From contig NC_134280.1 of assembly GCF_949628215.1 (NCBI RefSeq), positions 53,408,621 to 53,472,620 of the forward strand: 64,000 bases of DNA, written 5' to 3'. Below are positions 23,460 to 34,430 of the stretch, in pieces. The position numbers were made by a program, and so were the translations under genes. Position 1 is the first letter of the stretch. Each line of letters begins with the position of its first letter. The notes below the pieces were generated by a model. The model saw only the letters and a program-made list of their open reading frames with translations, was not told where the DNA came from and made no database searches. This DNA is from Phalacrocorax aristotelis (lineage: Eukaryota; Chordata; Aves; Suliformes; Phalacrocoracidae).

Positions 23460-26400
23460 CTTCAAATAGATCCGCAACATTTATTCAATTGCTTTGAAGG
23501 TGCAGTAGCCTAAGTGCGTGTTTCTGCCTGCGGCCCGTGAGCTCCCCGCCGCTGGCCTCGTGGCTAGTTGCAGTAGTTTTCCAGTTGGTAGAGGGAGCAT
23601 GTGTTGTGGCAGCATTGCTCAACAATCCCTCGCTTCACTTTCTCAAACTCCTCCTGCTGGAAGGGCAGCTCTCCTACCTCACCATGCAAGGGACCGCTCA
23701 CTGCCAGAGAAGAAAAGAATAAGCCATGGGATGTCATACAGCATCAGCCCTGGCTCTCGAGTCCTGTGGAGACCCTCTTTGCAGACACCACATTTTTAAG
23801 CCAGAGTTGGCTGGAAAATAGGGAGGAAGTTGCAAAGGTTTCCCCATGTTGATGCTGCTTGTAGCACCTTCAGGTTCTATGTCTCCTCTCCCAGAATAAT
23901 CCTATGGTGCTTAGAAGGACCCAAGCTGAGTAGATGTCAACAGTGTGAGGGACAAGAAGATACAGGGGATTTATTGAGGCAGGCATGTGGAGAAGAAGAG
24001 AAACCCTGCACCCTCCCTGGGGTGAGCAGCTAGTAAGTAAGATGGTAAAAAGGGCTGGTCTGCTCCAGAGAGATAAGTTGCTTGGGACTGCAGCCCCCCT
24101 TGGGCAGTTACCCACTCTTCTGGGAACCTAAGCAAACAACTAGGATGTCCATGGGATTGCAAGTCCTGGGGCTGGATGCATTTCCCAGCAGGTCCTGAAC
24201 AGCCTGTTCCTGTTGGCTGCCTGCATGTAGCCTTGGAGCCGATGGCAAAAGCATTCGTGTGTGTCCGTGTTCACACCTGGGGATGACTTAGAAGGAATGA
24301 TTGATTGGCGTATTTGGATACAGACAAAACTCAACAGAATGATTCATTTTCTGGTGGGAACTTGAAGACTTGCGGACAAAACTGTTCAGGTTTTAGTTGC
24401 CCAATTAAAATATAGAAAATGACAAAGGAGAGGTTTTTTCTGTAAGAATAAAAGAGGCCCTAACAACAAAAAGAAAATGCCTGGAAAGCAAGAACGAGAT
24501 GAGGTTTCTAGGGCAATATGAAAGTACAGCACAAGATGCAAAATCCCCAAGCCCCCGAAGTGTGATGCAATGAACAAGGCACAAGAGTAATAAGAAATCA
24601 TTATACTAGTGTGCTAAGAGGAAAATTTAGGAAAGGTTTAGTCCAACATTGAGTAGAAGAGGAAATAGCTAGTCAATGTTTTGTGATTTACTTGTCTTTG
24701 CCCTTGAAGCCAGCTGTGAGCAGACTGTAAACACAGCAAGCTTGTGTGGCAAAGAGGTGGTGGCTCAGGCAAAAATCCTGGAACAAGAGGTAGAAAGTCC
24801 TCAGATACTTTCAGACTTGTTGGCCCTGATGAAATTCCCAATACTGTATTTAGGGAATTGGCTAACAGAAATTCCAACCCATTCATGGTGGTCTTTAGAA
24901 ACAAATCATCAGAGAAGAGAGAAACTAACAGCCCAACTGGCCATTTAAAACAAATCATGGCAAACACTCTGCTATGACATTACCTTGCTTCACCTTCTGA
25001 AGACCTGTAAGAGTATTTCATAGGATGGTTGCATACATAGATGAAGGGATCAGATACAAATGAAACCAGAGTGTGATGAGAAGAGACTGGTTGGAGAGGT
25101 GCATCATAGTCAGGGGAGGTTAGGTAATGGTCCATCTTGAAACGAGAGGGTTGAAATGACTGGGATTTGGCAGAGGTCTCTTCATTCAAAGACTTCATTA
25201 GTAGCTTGGAAGAAAGACGAGAATGTACTTGCTGGATTCATAGAGGAGCTAAAGCTGAGAGGAACTGCAGGTACCCATCTCCAGGAGAGACATCATCCTG
25301 GCATTATAGCTGGAACATTACAGGTCCTGGCCCCATCTAGATACAAACACCAGAGTGAAGAGCACCTTTCTGGACTGCCTCATCCCATCTGCACTCCCAT
25401 GTGGACACAAAGTGCTGGACCAGGGGCAGCGACCTGGCACTGAGGGTGCGTGGGCAGGGCTGTCATCTCCTCCTGACTTCCAGCTCTTGCACTCATCAGT
25501 AGTCCAGGAGTCCTAAGGAGGGGAACCAAAACAGTACCACCAGCATTCCACCACCATGAAATAAGAGACGATATAAAGCTGTGGGGTCTGTAAGCCTCCT
25601 GAAGGGCAAGATTAGTAGTAAAAATTACCTTTGAATCTATAGAAATACTGAAAAGGTGAGGTGGTGTTCAGTAAGAAATGGGAAAGATGCTAAAGGTAGG
25701 CAGGAAGACTGTGTTGCGCTTCCAGGACAAGGGTTTGACTGTGGTAGCTGTCCTTCAAGGACTGCTGATCCACCTGAGGGAGAGCCAAAGCATCCAAGGG
25801 AGACAGTGATTGCTATCAGTCAACTGCTCTGAAAAAGGCAAACTACCTGTGTAGACAGGAACTTGGTATGAAAAAATGCAATATCATTCTTCCAGTTTGC
25901 TCACTCTACTTTGCACTGGCAAGGCCTCAGCTGGGGTCCTGTGCTCTTCTCCAGACATCACCAGTCAGTAAGGATGCAGGCCAAATGCAGAACAATTTGC
26001 ATGGACAGAGATCTAGAAAAATATGAACTAAGAAGGTAGTGGGGGTGTGTAGAGGGGATATAGCTGAAAGCATGTTAAAATTACACATCGGAACAGTCTT
26101 CAAAATTTTGAAAAGCAGCCATAAAGAAGAAAGGAGTAGACTCTTTCCCATGTCCTCTATGGAAAATACAATAAATAATTTACAGCAAGGGACCTTCAGG
26201 TTAGATATGGGAAGAAACACTCAAGAAGGTCACTTATGCATGGGAACAGGGCAGTTTCAGAAGGCAGAAGCAGCTTCCTCACTAGAGGTTTTTATGAACA
26301 TACTAGACATGCATGGGTCAGGAATAGGATGGGAACAACTGATCCTATCTTGGGGCAGAAGGAGGCTTCCTGGGTTCCTTCCACCTTTATTTTCTATTAA

Positions 26401-27500
26401 CACTCCCAGGCCAGTGTAATGGCCACACAAAGAAATAGACAAGCTTCAGCTTTCAGCCACAATTCCTTTTGCCTCATAAATCCTCTTTCCCTGCCTGCAC
26501 TCCCATCTGCCTTTTTAACCTGAAGAGCTTTTCATTAGCAATGTGATGCTGTTGGTATGTTAAAGGTATTCATGGCATTCTCCATCAAGGACATTCCTGG
26601 TGTCACTGTCAAAGATAGGTATTTTTTGCCTTTTGCATCACTTGGCATACAACTGCGTTCAAGGTCAGCCTGACTTACCTAGAGGCTGCTCAATGTCCCG
26701 TCGGGCTTTGGGGGAGTAGAAGAAACCCCGCTCTCCACACACCAGGTAGAGAGCCTCCACCAAGTGGGAGCCGCAGAGGTGCTGATTGGCAGCTGCGTGG
26801 CTGGTCCCAGGGCCAGAAAGAGCGAGAAGGGCCAGGAGAGGCAGCGATCGGATCCAGAGAGCCATGGTAAGCAGGGTGAGGCCTAAGGTTAGGAGGCAGA
26901 GGAGACACAGGGAGGTCTAGGAGGAAGAAATAGGTTGTCATCAAGCAACTTATGACATTCAGCTCTTTTGGCATGCAAATGAGACCAAAGTAGCAGATTG
27001 ACCTTCCAAAGCTACCCTAGCTAGAGAGGGAAGGAAAGCTTTCTGCATCAGGCTTTATGAATCACAGAAAATTACTAAGGATTATAACCAGAAGTCCACC
27101 TCCATCCACATGTTCACATCAGTCCTGGCATCCCTGTTGTCTTCTCCCAAAAGGCCAAACTAGACTGGAAGAGCCATCCCACTGAGCCTTGTAGCATATG
27201 TGCTCAGGAGAGCCAAGATCAGCAGACACCTTCAGAGGAAAAACCCTCTCTTCCAAGTCAGAAGGGGCTGTTCTTTACGATGGTGACCCAAAAAAATCAG
27301 AATGCTCTCAAAGACCTGAGGAGACCTCACTTTCTTAGACTAGTGAGCCAGCACTTTTCACCAACAGCTATATCAACTTAAGAAAACAGGTCTGCAAAAC
27401 AGGTAGAAGTTAAAAGGGCAGCAGTTGCACTTACCTAAAGAACTGGCAGCAAGAGACGGAAAGAAGTTTGCTCTGATAGATGAAGACTGTTTGGTTGGTA
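23460..27500 (-). CDS. INS: Preproinsulin gene, 3 exons, 107 codons
   Basis: Encodes preproinsulin, the secreted precursor of the insulin made in pancreatic beta cells. Coding sequence joins 26865-26679 to 23700-23564 (62 codons plus one base, then 137 bases). Residues 1-24 are a signal peptide ([20 protein letters not shown]...). The B chain follows with [20 protein letters not shown] and GFFYSPKA, then RR, a 28-residue C-peptide starting DIEQPL, KR, and a 21-residue A chain with [11 protein letters not shown] and LENYCN. All six cysteines and both dibasic sites are present. H8-N9-T10 of the A chain and AAN at the B-chain start match bird insulin. A non-coding exon 1 ends at 27435; intron 1 (27434-26883, 552 bases) and intron 2 (26678-23701, 2978 bases, phase 1) have GT-AG ends. 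The gene looks intact and sits between TH and IGF2 in the same orientation. Confidence 0.98.
23480..23485 (-). terminator. INS: INS poly(A) signal AATAAA
   Basis: AATAAA on the minus strand about 80 bases after the INS stop codon. Cleavage is expected near 23460. Confidence 0.85.
23564..23700 (-). CDS. INS: INS exon 3: rest of C-peptide, A chain, stop
   Basis: The acceptor is CTGGCAG at 23707-23701. The 137 bases complete the split valine codon, encode the rest of the C-peptide (through QQEEFEKV), KR and the A chain, and end with TAG at 23566-23564. The 3' UTR continues to the poly(A) signal at 23485. Confidence 0.97.
24744..24970 (+). mobile_element. Decayed CR1 LINE fragment (reverse transcriptase part)
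   Basis: On the plus strand the stretch reads [20 protein letters not shown] and onward, which resembles the CR1 ORF2 stretch GPDEIHPRVLRELAD. It lies in INS intron 2, antisense to INS. Many substitutions suggest an old copy. It probably belongs with the CR1 3' part at 25.9-26.3 kb. Confidence 0.55.
24971..25889. other. INS intron 2, between CR1 parts
   Basis: Intron sequence lying between two CR1-like segments; much of it is probably decayed CR1 body, but I cannot align it by eye. No exon or other element is seen. Confidence 0.4.
25890..26320 (+). mobile_element. Decayed CR1 LINE fragment (3' part of ORF2)
   Basis: DNA-level resemblance to the 3' portion of CR1 ORF2: CACTGGCAAGGCCTCAGCTGG at the start, CTTCAGGTTAGATATGGGAAG near 26198, GGAACAGGGCAG near 26241, and a segment like the CR1 'valid-for-short-copies' stretch near 26290. 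It lies in INS intron 2 in antisense. The terminal 8-mer repeats are not seen, so the 3' end is lost or diverged. Confidence 0.6.
26679..26882 (-). CDS. INS: INS exon 2: signal peptide, B chain, start of C-peptide
   Basis: The acceptor CCTTAG is at 26888-26883, giving 17 bases of 5' UTR before the ATG at 26865-26863 (CTTACCATGG context). Coding ends at CCTCTAG (26679), leaving one base of a codon, and is followed by GTAAGT. This phase-1 intron within the C-peptide is the conserved position in vertebrate INS genes. Confidence 0.96.
   Translation of the reverse strand, partial: ASPCLPWLSGSDRCLSWPFSLFLALGPATQLPISTSAAPTWWRLSTWCVESGVSSTPPKPDGTLSSL
27435..27500 (-). other. INS: INS exon 1 (5' UTR)
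   Basis: Non-coding first exon. The donor reads TTTAG then GTAAGTGC from 27434. The start near 27500 is estimated from the TATA box at 27534-27527. The exact cap site is not readable. Confidence 0.8.
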
Positions 27501-27526
27501 GTAATATCCCCATTCTCTCTTTCCCA

Positions 27527-27534
27527 TATTTATA
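27527..27534 (-). promoter_or_regulatory. INS: INS TATA box
   Basis: TATAAATA on the minus strand, about 25-30 bases before the inferred start of INS exon 1. Confidence 0.8.
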
Positions 27535-27699
27535 TGCTTTACGTTAGCCCAAGTGACACAAAAGCTAGCACAAGCCCCACCTCCTCAATGACACTCTAGC
27601 CAAAATTTTTGCTGCTTGTGCACATAAATTTCCCTCCACGTAGCATCAACAGGTCTTTATGCAAGTTAAGAAAGAAGAAACAGTTTGCAGTTTCCATCT

Positions 27700-27860
27700 C
27701 ATTTCATCTGACCTGTTTTTGCTTCCGTGAAGCTCTGTCCTGAGCCATCAGTGACCCTTTTAGCAGGAGATAATGGTGCTATTACAGCTGAAACGATTGC
27801 TAATGACACTAATGCTGGCAATAGGCACTGCTGGCATTGAGGTGGCTCAACAGCTGTTCC
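27700..27860 (-). promoter_or_regulatory. INS: INS upstream control region: A-box and E-box cluster
   Basis: About 200-360 bases upstream of the inferred start there are two CTAATG motifs nine bases apart (27800-27805 and 27809-27814) and a TAATGG (27771-27776). TAATG is the A-box core recognised by PDX1. CANNTG E-boxes lie at 27705-27710 (CATCTG), 27785-27790 (CAGCTG) and 27851-27856 (CAGCTG); mammalian INS promoters use E-boxes for NEUROD1/E47. The motifs are seen directly; their function is inferred. Confidence 0.55.
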
Positions 27861-30800
27861 TAAAATGTAGAATTAAAGGCAAACATGTTAATCTGTTTGA
27901 TTAATATCACCTCGGAAAGTATGCAGTGATAGGACCAAGTTGTCGGTGAGACCATGCTACTGTCAGGTGTTAGAGGAAGGAAAACACATTATTGTGCTGA
28001 GGCTATCTGTGGCCCCGCTCGCTGGCCATGTGGCGCACAGTGAGAGACACGCGTCCATGGATACAGAATAATATCTACATTTTGTGGGAGACCTTGGGTG
28101 ATCATTTTAGCTCAGCACAGGGCCAGTATTAGAACATTTGAAATTTTGTATGTGAAAAAATAAGCCCTTCCCCCTTTGCCCACTGAAAGGCAGGTCCCCT
28201 CTTTCATCTGCCAGGTGCCCCTTCAAATTCCTGTTTGGGATTAAGCAGAGCAGATTCAGTCTCTACTGTTTGAGGGTGAGAGCTCTGGGTGCATCAGCTC
28301 TTCTCTCTGGGGCTCTGCCTTAAATTGTGTCTTTGACACCAAGAAACATTTCTGGTAAATCCCAGTGAAAACCAGGAGATAGCCAATTATCTCCATTCTG
28401 GCTGGTAAGTTCTCTTTTAATAAGAGGTGATGGGCCAGGAGTGGTCCACTGACTTTCATGGGTCTGATTTTGGCAACAGATCTAGCTCGCACTCTCTTTA
28501 CCCCATTTTTTGTATACCTCTGTGCTCAACTTTTCTGCCACCAAAAGCATGCTTATACCTTTTTCTGCTTAAAGTATAATTTTTTTTTCCTGCCCGAAAT
28601 GGCCCATTATAAATGTTGGGGATGAGAAGACCTTCAAACTTCCCATTGCTCTAAATTTTGAGACTACAAGTGCTCGGCACCACTGAAAAGGAGACATTTT
28701 CACCTGTTTGAACTCTGCTGCTTGTTTAGTTTAGAATAAGCCTGATTTTCCATACACAGTAAATCAGAAGGTAGTTCACTGAAATCAACAGAATGCCTTG
28801 AGACTGAAACCAGACCCTTGATTTCTTGAGTAGCCAAAGCAATTCCATCCATCAGCATCTAGGAGGAAGGAAGTCCCACATGACCCTGTCGTGGCTTTAA
28901 GTGCGAAGTATCATATGTTTGCTAAATTACTGCAATTGCAAAAAGGTTCATGAGAAGTGCTAAATCTCTGATGAGCATACAGGGAGGGGACTCATTTGCT
29001 CAAATGGATGTGAGGCAAGGTTATCAGTTACATCACCTGCCGTGTAGATCTTTTGGCCTCCTGCTAATAAATCCAAGTTGTGATGCTCAACTACAGTTAA
29101 TAGCATCTCTGCACAATGTGTAACACTATATCTGCCTCCCTTCCCTCAAAAAAGATATTGGATGTTCCTGAATGACCTAGTGGTATGCCCATGAAGAGGG
29201 TCTCAGGTTTCATCAAGGTGTGAGTACAGGGAATTCACTTAGTCAGACCTTCTTTCTACCAGAAGATGGGGCATTAGTAGCTACACAGCATAAAACCTGG
29301 CATTTTACCCATCTGAAGTAAGTTTTCAAAGCCAGGAGCAGAAGCCTTGTGCCACTCACACTTCCTTCAGAGCAGGGAGCCCCTACCTGGTATCTCACAC
29401 GAAGAAGACAGCTTGCAGAATAACCCTACAGATCCCCTTAGCATTTTCCCGCAGTCACCCCACTGCATAAGGTCCATTGGACCTCAGTCCAGTCGTCACC
29501 GTGGTCCAGAGCAGGGTGTTCCCCAGGTTAATCACATGCTGAGATTTGTCATTTAGGGTTTTCCTTCTTGCACTTTTGAATATTACCTGAGCTCACCTGA
29601 ACTCATGTTTTATTGACAGTGGGACTTTGTAAGAAGGCTCTTCTATCCACTATCTTCTCCCTTCTGGGTAGCTTTCCTGCTGGGCTTCCCCCTTCCCAGG
29701 GGCTTACCCCACTGATGTAGCAAAAAAAAGCTATTTTATTTTGTGTTGGAAGTGTCATGTTATTAGTCTGTTGCTGCTCTTACTCTTGGTTAACCAAATT
29801 CTGGAGGTAGCTTCAAAAAGCTTATGGCATTTCTGCAGCAAGGCCCAGCAGGGGAAAGGCTGACCGTACCCAAGCGTCCAGGAATCCCTCTTGGCTCACA
29901 CTCATTTGGGTGCAGAAATAAACCAGAAGATTCATTGGAAGGGAAAAAGATGTCATGCTGTCTCAAACTTCAGCACAGGCCAACATTTTTGCAAAAGTTT
30001 CCTACTATGATTTTTTCCCCCCTTCCAAAATGTGATCACTTTGATTATTTATTGGGAACCATATTTTCTTACCATAAATGGTCCTTTGAAATATGAGAAA
30101 TGCTAGCAGTGATATAAATGGATATAAAACGGATATAAACTGTAGAAAGCTTTTTCTTAGAGGGAAAATTCCCATGTCAGCAGTGACCTGAGAGAAGGGG
30201 CCAACAGGGGAGTCTGTTTCTCAATGGAAAAGCTTTTTCTACAGAAAAATCCCAGCTCACTCGTTCTAGGTTGGGCTTCCCCATGATTTTCATGTGAATA
30301 GGCAGCAATAGGCCAAATGCTCATCCATCCTTTCAGCTACACGTTCCTCCTGTGTCCCCGCGGACATCCTCAGCTTCACATTGGGCTCACTTGGCTGAAG
30401 GGAGGGAGCAGCTGGGTGGGAGTGGGCTGCTCCTGGCTCCTGCCCTTTGTGCTAAACCACCTCCAGACGTGACTCAAAGCCACCTCTCTCACTCATATTC
30501 CCCCAACCCCAAGCAGTTGCATCAGTGGGAATGAGGTTTAGGCAATCCCCGGTGTCATGTAATCAAGTTTTACAGTCCATTGCCAGCATGATAAAATCTT
30601 TACTACTGTAGATGTCTAGCATTTTCGAACCCTGTCCTGAAAAAATAACAAGCCTACTACGGGGCAACTAGTTAACAATTACAAGTTTGTGCAAGTTTTA
30701 CTGACAGCAAAGGTCAGGTGTGGAGGCAAGCGAGTTCTTGGAGAGCACCCAGGGACCCTGAAACACCGCTCATGTCCCCGCCACTGCTGTCACACTCAGC

Positions 30801-33800
30801 AGCTACTGACAGGGTTGCTCTGCCCATCCCTGGGTGTGTGTTGCCTCAAAAGCAGAGCAGAGGCAATGCAGCAGTGACCACATGCCTCCTTTCCCCTGGA
30901 GGGCCAATTCAGTGGCTGGTGAAACATACAGCCCTGGAGGAGGCACTGCCTGCCAATGCACCCCTGTACCGTGCCAGTAGCCTGCTGAAACATGGTCCTG
31001 AGGCACCGCCAAGAGCAGGTTTTGGGGGTGGCCAGCCTCGGGAGGTACCCCAGCATGGCCACTGGTAGTTGGAGATGTATAGATGGGGCAATACATTCAA
31101 ACACATGGGACGTTTGAGATACAGAGGTGTAGCTTTTCGCTTAGCACAGGGGAATGAGGACCCTACCCGGAGCTGAGTGGTTTCCCCCTTGAGGCTTCGC
31201 TCTGCTCCCCATGCAGGGTGCAGCAGCAGCCAGCAGCATGGCACAGAGTGGGGAAGCTGGCATCCTCGGTGCTCCTTGTCTCCATGTGATTTCCAACAGA
31301 TGTGCTCCCATTGGTGTGTCCAAGTACGTGTGGAGCAGCAGCGTGCAACCACCCCACCAGCAGTGCAAGACCAAGGGCAGGAAGGTGAACCTGGCACCAA
31401 GGAGGGTGCTTAATCATGGGAATGCTTACAGCCAAATCCTGGGATGCCTACAGAGATACATGGCAGATGAGGCAGCTGTTCTCGGCTCCAGGGGGAGAGG
31501 GGACTGCTATAGCAAAGGGTGAGGCTCTGCAGTTTATCTGGAGCCACACAATGAGAGATGCCCTTGCTTCAAAAGGGGCATTGTGCAAGCAGAGAAGGGG
31601 GTCACTCACTGGGCTACAAGTAATCTCAGCTGCTTCTATAAACTAATCTGGGTGGCTGCCTGGGTGCAGGGTATGTGAGCCATCCCCACCACCCCACCAG
31701 CTGCCAGGCCCAAGGGAGATGCTTCTGCCAGACCACAGATTTCACAATTTTCCAGGCTTTTCCAAGCCAGGGACATTATCTTGTTGCTTAGAGCACAAAG
31801 GGTTGATTCACAGAAGGAAGGGTGTAACACAAAGTCCGGTGTAACCAACTGGGTCTACCCATTGGTTTCCATCACCTTTAGGTTAGCTGCTAACAGTGGA
31901 GATGGTCCTGAATACATCCATACCTCTGGAGATGCAGATCACTGGTAGAAGATGCTTCAGTGAGCAACTCTGAAGAGCCAGTAGCTTTCATTAGAGGATG
32001 AGGGAGTTTCCCAGGTGTGCTGTAGCTCTGAGAACGGCCACCTGTGACCCAAACCCTCTGGCCACCTCTCCTGAGCACATTGCACTTCTAGGCAGGGAAA
32101 TGCTGACCTTTGGCCAGCCTAGCTCACCTGGGACCTTGGCACCTGCAAATTGGTTTGGCTGTACCTCACTCAATCCCCCCTGGCCTCTGCAGGCTTAAAC
32201 CTCTACACAAGTACAGCTACCCAAGTGAAACAGACCAAATTTAATGATCTCTAGAGTAAAGCTCCCAAAATCTTTCCTATCCACCTTGGGAAGAGCATAT
32301 GCAAGGTTATAAATATAGATGTAAAAAACAGGTACACTCCTTTTAACCCCATTAAAATATTACTGGCCACACATTTTTGAGAAGGTAGAGGAGAAAATAG
32401 CACCTAAGAGCTGCTAATAGTTCCTAGACACAGCTATTAGCAGACGCAGCAGAACAAATTAGTTTGTTTATCAATGAGAAGATTAAATCTGTGGCTATTA
32501 ATGGCCCAAAAGCAATCCTTGGCGTAGATAGAGAAACATTAGAAGAGATGATGACACCCTGCTAGAGGACAAGTAATGAACAGCAAAAGTAACAAATAAC
32601 TTTCACGGAATGGAGAAGCGCTGGAAAAGTAGCCTAATCAGCACCAGTCCAAAAATACACATTTTCAGCACTGATACCACATCTGTCTTTCATGTCATGC
32701 AAATCCATGAGAATAACCAAAGAAGATCTTGACGTCAGGAAACAGCCGTGATAGGAGCCATTGAGTTTATCAGGGAGTTTTCTCCAGTGTCCGCAGCTGT
32801 AAGCAGTAAAGCCACATGGTGCCACCGACATGGCTTCCACAGCAGGTAGCATCACAGGCACCGCTTGGAAAGCAAAGAGTCGATGACCTGGAGAAGCCTT
32901 TGGTAAAGTAGAGAAGAAGAAAACCTGGTCCTTGGCTATGATGCTGGAAAGCATGGGCAGGCCAGCAGAAAGCAGCAGACATAGCAAAAAGTAATGGGTG
33001 CTATAACCAGTCAAGGTGGCAAGGGGATAAGCAGAGAAATGAAAAACAAAAAAAGAGGAATGATTTCTGCTAGCTCAGATTGGATTTGTCCCCTTCTGTA
33101 AAGTGGTCTCATGGATTGAAAATAAAAAATCATGTCACATACTTCTATATTTTCTGCCACTGCTCATCTTTGCAGCTGGGGGTGCACTGTGGACATTTGC
33201 CACAGTTTTCCCGATGATAAAACTGGGGGCTGCAGGTGATACTGCAAGAGGACATTGAGGAAGTAGCACACTCATTCTCACACCACAGTTTTTGCTGAGT
33301 TTGAATATGAAGCTTTGGGACTCCATTTTGTAGAATAAACTCTACTTTAAAAGTCCTTGTTTTGCTATTAGGGTGCTCTTGGAGATTGTGGCTAATGCTG
33401 TCTTGATGCCACTGCTCTGAGGCGCTGCTTTTCCCCATGAGATGTGGCTTGCCATCTGGAGGTGCCACTTGCTTTTTTGCCTTCACAGGGTGCTCTGAGC
33501 TTTAGCACTTCAGATGCCTCCAGCTGGGTTGGGACCCAAGAAAGGAGCTATAATTTATTCCTCCTTCCCCCTCACTCCCACAGCATCACCCACATGGGAA
33601 TTGACGTTTGCTGACCAGCACAGCTCTGTGCCAAAGGACCTTTCCTAGCACAGTGTCCGGCAGCAAATAAAACCCAACCCAACATTGCTCTTCCAAACTG
33701 CGGATGCTCCCAGGCATCCATCTCCCTTGCGTCATCATCAGCTATGCTGGTTTTCCCTCACTCCTGGGATGCTCCGCCAGGGCTGGGAGGTCCCAAGAAC

Positions 33801-34220
33801 TTGCAGAAGGGCTGACCCCCTCCCCACTCACAGTTGGCCAGACCCAGTTGTAGAGTGCTCTGATCTCCTCTGCCAGGGCATGGGGACACCCATGTTCAAT
33901 ATCATTAATTATTGCTGGGTAAGTGGATAATTTTGAGCACTTAAAGCTACTTTAAGGATTTGGATGCACACCGGTAACCGATCCATAGGCTTGCCTATGG
34001 GTTCCTAGACAAGGAGGTGTAAATCCTACTGATAAGGCTTGTTAGTGTTAGGGGGCTGGGGAGGGGGAGGCAGGGGGTGTTTCGAGCCAGGCACAGGGAT
34101 CTCCAAGGGCCGGAAGGGGTGAGCCTCCTGCTGCAGACCCCCTCCTCCTGCTGGGGGCCCCCTGGCCGGGGGGAGGCACTGGGGTGCTGTGGGCAGTCGG
34201 GGTCAGGCTGATTTACAGCA
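27861..34220. other. INS-TH intergenic DNA, INS side
   Basis: No gene recognised. The frames present are short and unlike any family. A stretch near 32480-32590 faintly resembles archosaur CR1, too weak to call. G-rich sequence at 34040-34200 leads into the candidate element at 34.2 kb. Confidence 0.55.
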
Positions 34221-34224
34221 TCGG

Positions 34225-34430
34225 AGGAACTGGGGCTGTTAATTCAAAGTTGCCGCTTATCGGTGTTTAGAAAGCAAGCTCCGATCTGTTGGTTAGCGAT
34301 TTGGCCTTTGCTGTAAATAGAGGGGCCCCATACTTTGCTCTGACATTTCTGTCCTTATTATCTCATCTTGGCCTCCAAGGGAGGTGGGAGAGTTATTTAA
34401 GGCTGACCTTAGTGGAAGGAAAATGAACAA
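34225..34430. promoter_or_regulatory. Candidate conserved enhancer between INS and TH
   Basis: A mixed-composition, non-repetitive block follows a G-rich stretch and contains several factor-like motifs: TTATCGG/CTTATC and TTATCTCATCTTGG (GATA-type), GTTAATTC (HNF1/homeodomain-like), and AGGCTGACCTTAG (nuclear receptor half-site). Its look is like vertebrate conserved non-coding elements. This is pattern recognition only, with no alignment to support it. Confidence 0.25.

Noticed and set aside
23102-23497. 131-codon plus frame at the INS 3' end
   Set aside because: Antisense to the INS 3' UTR and downstream sequence, with no protein-like features.
32480-32590. Faint CR1-like stretch
   Set aside because: Resemblance is to a few short words only; not enough to call.
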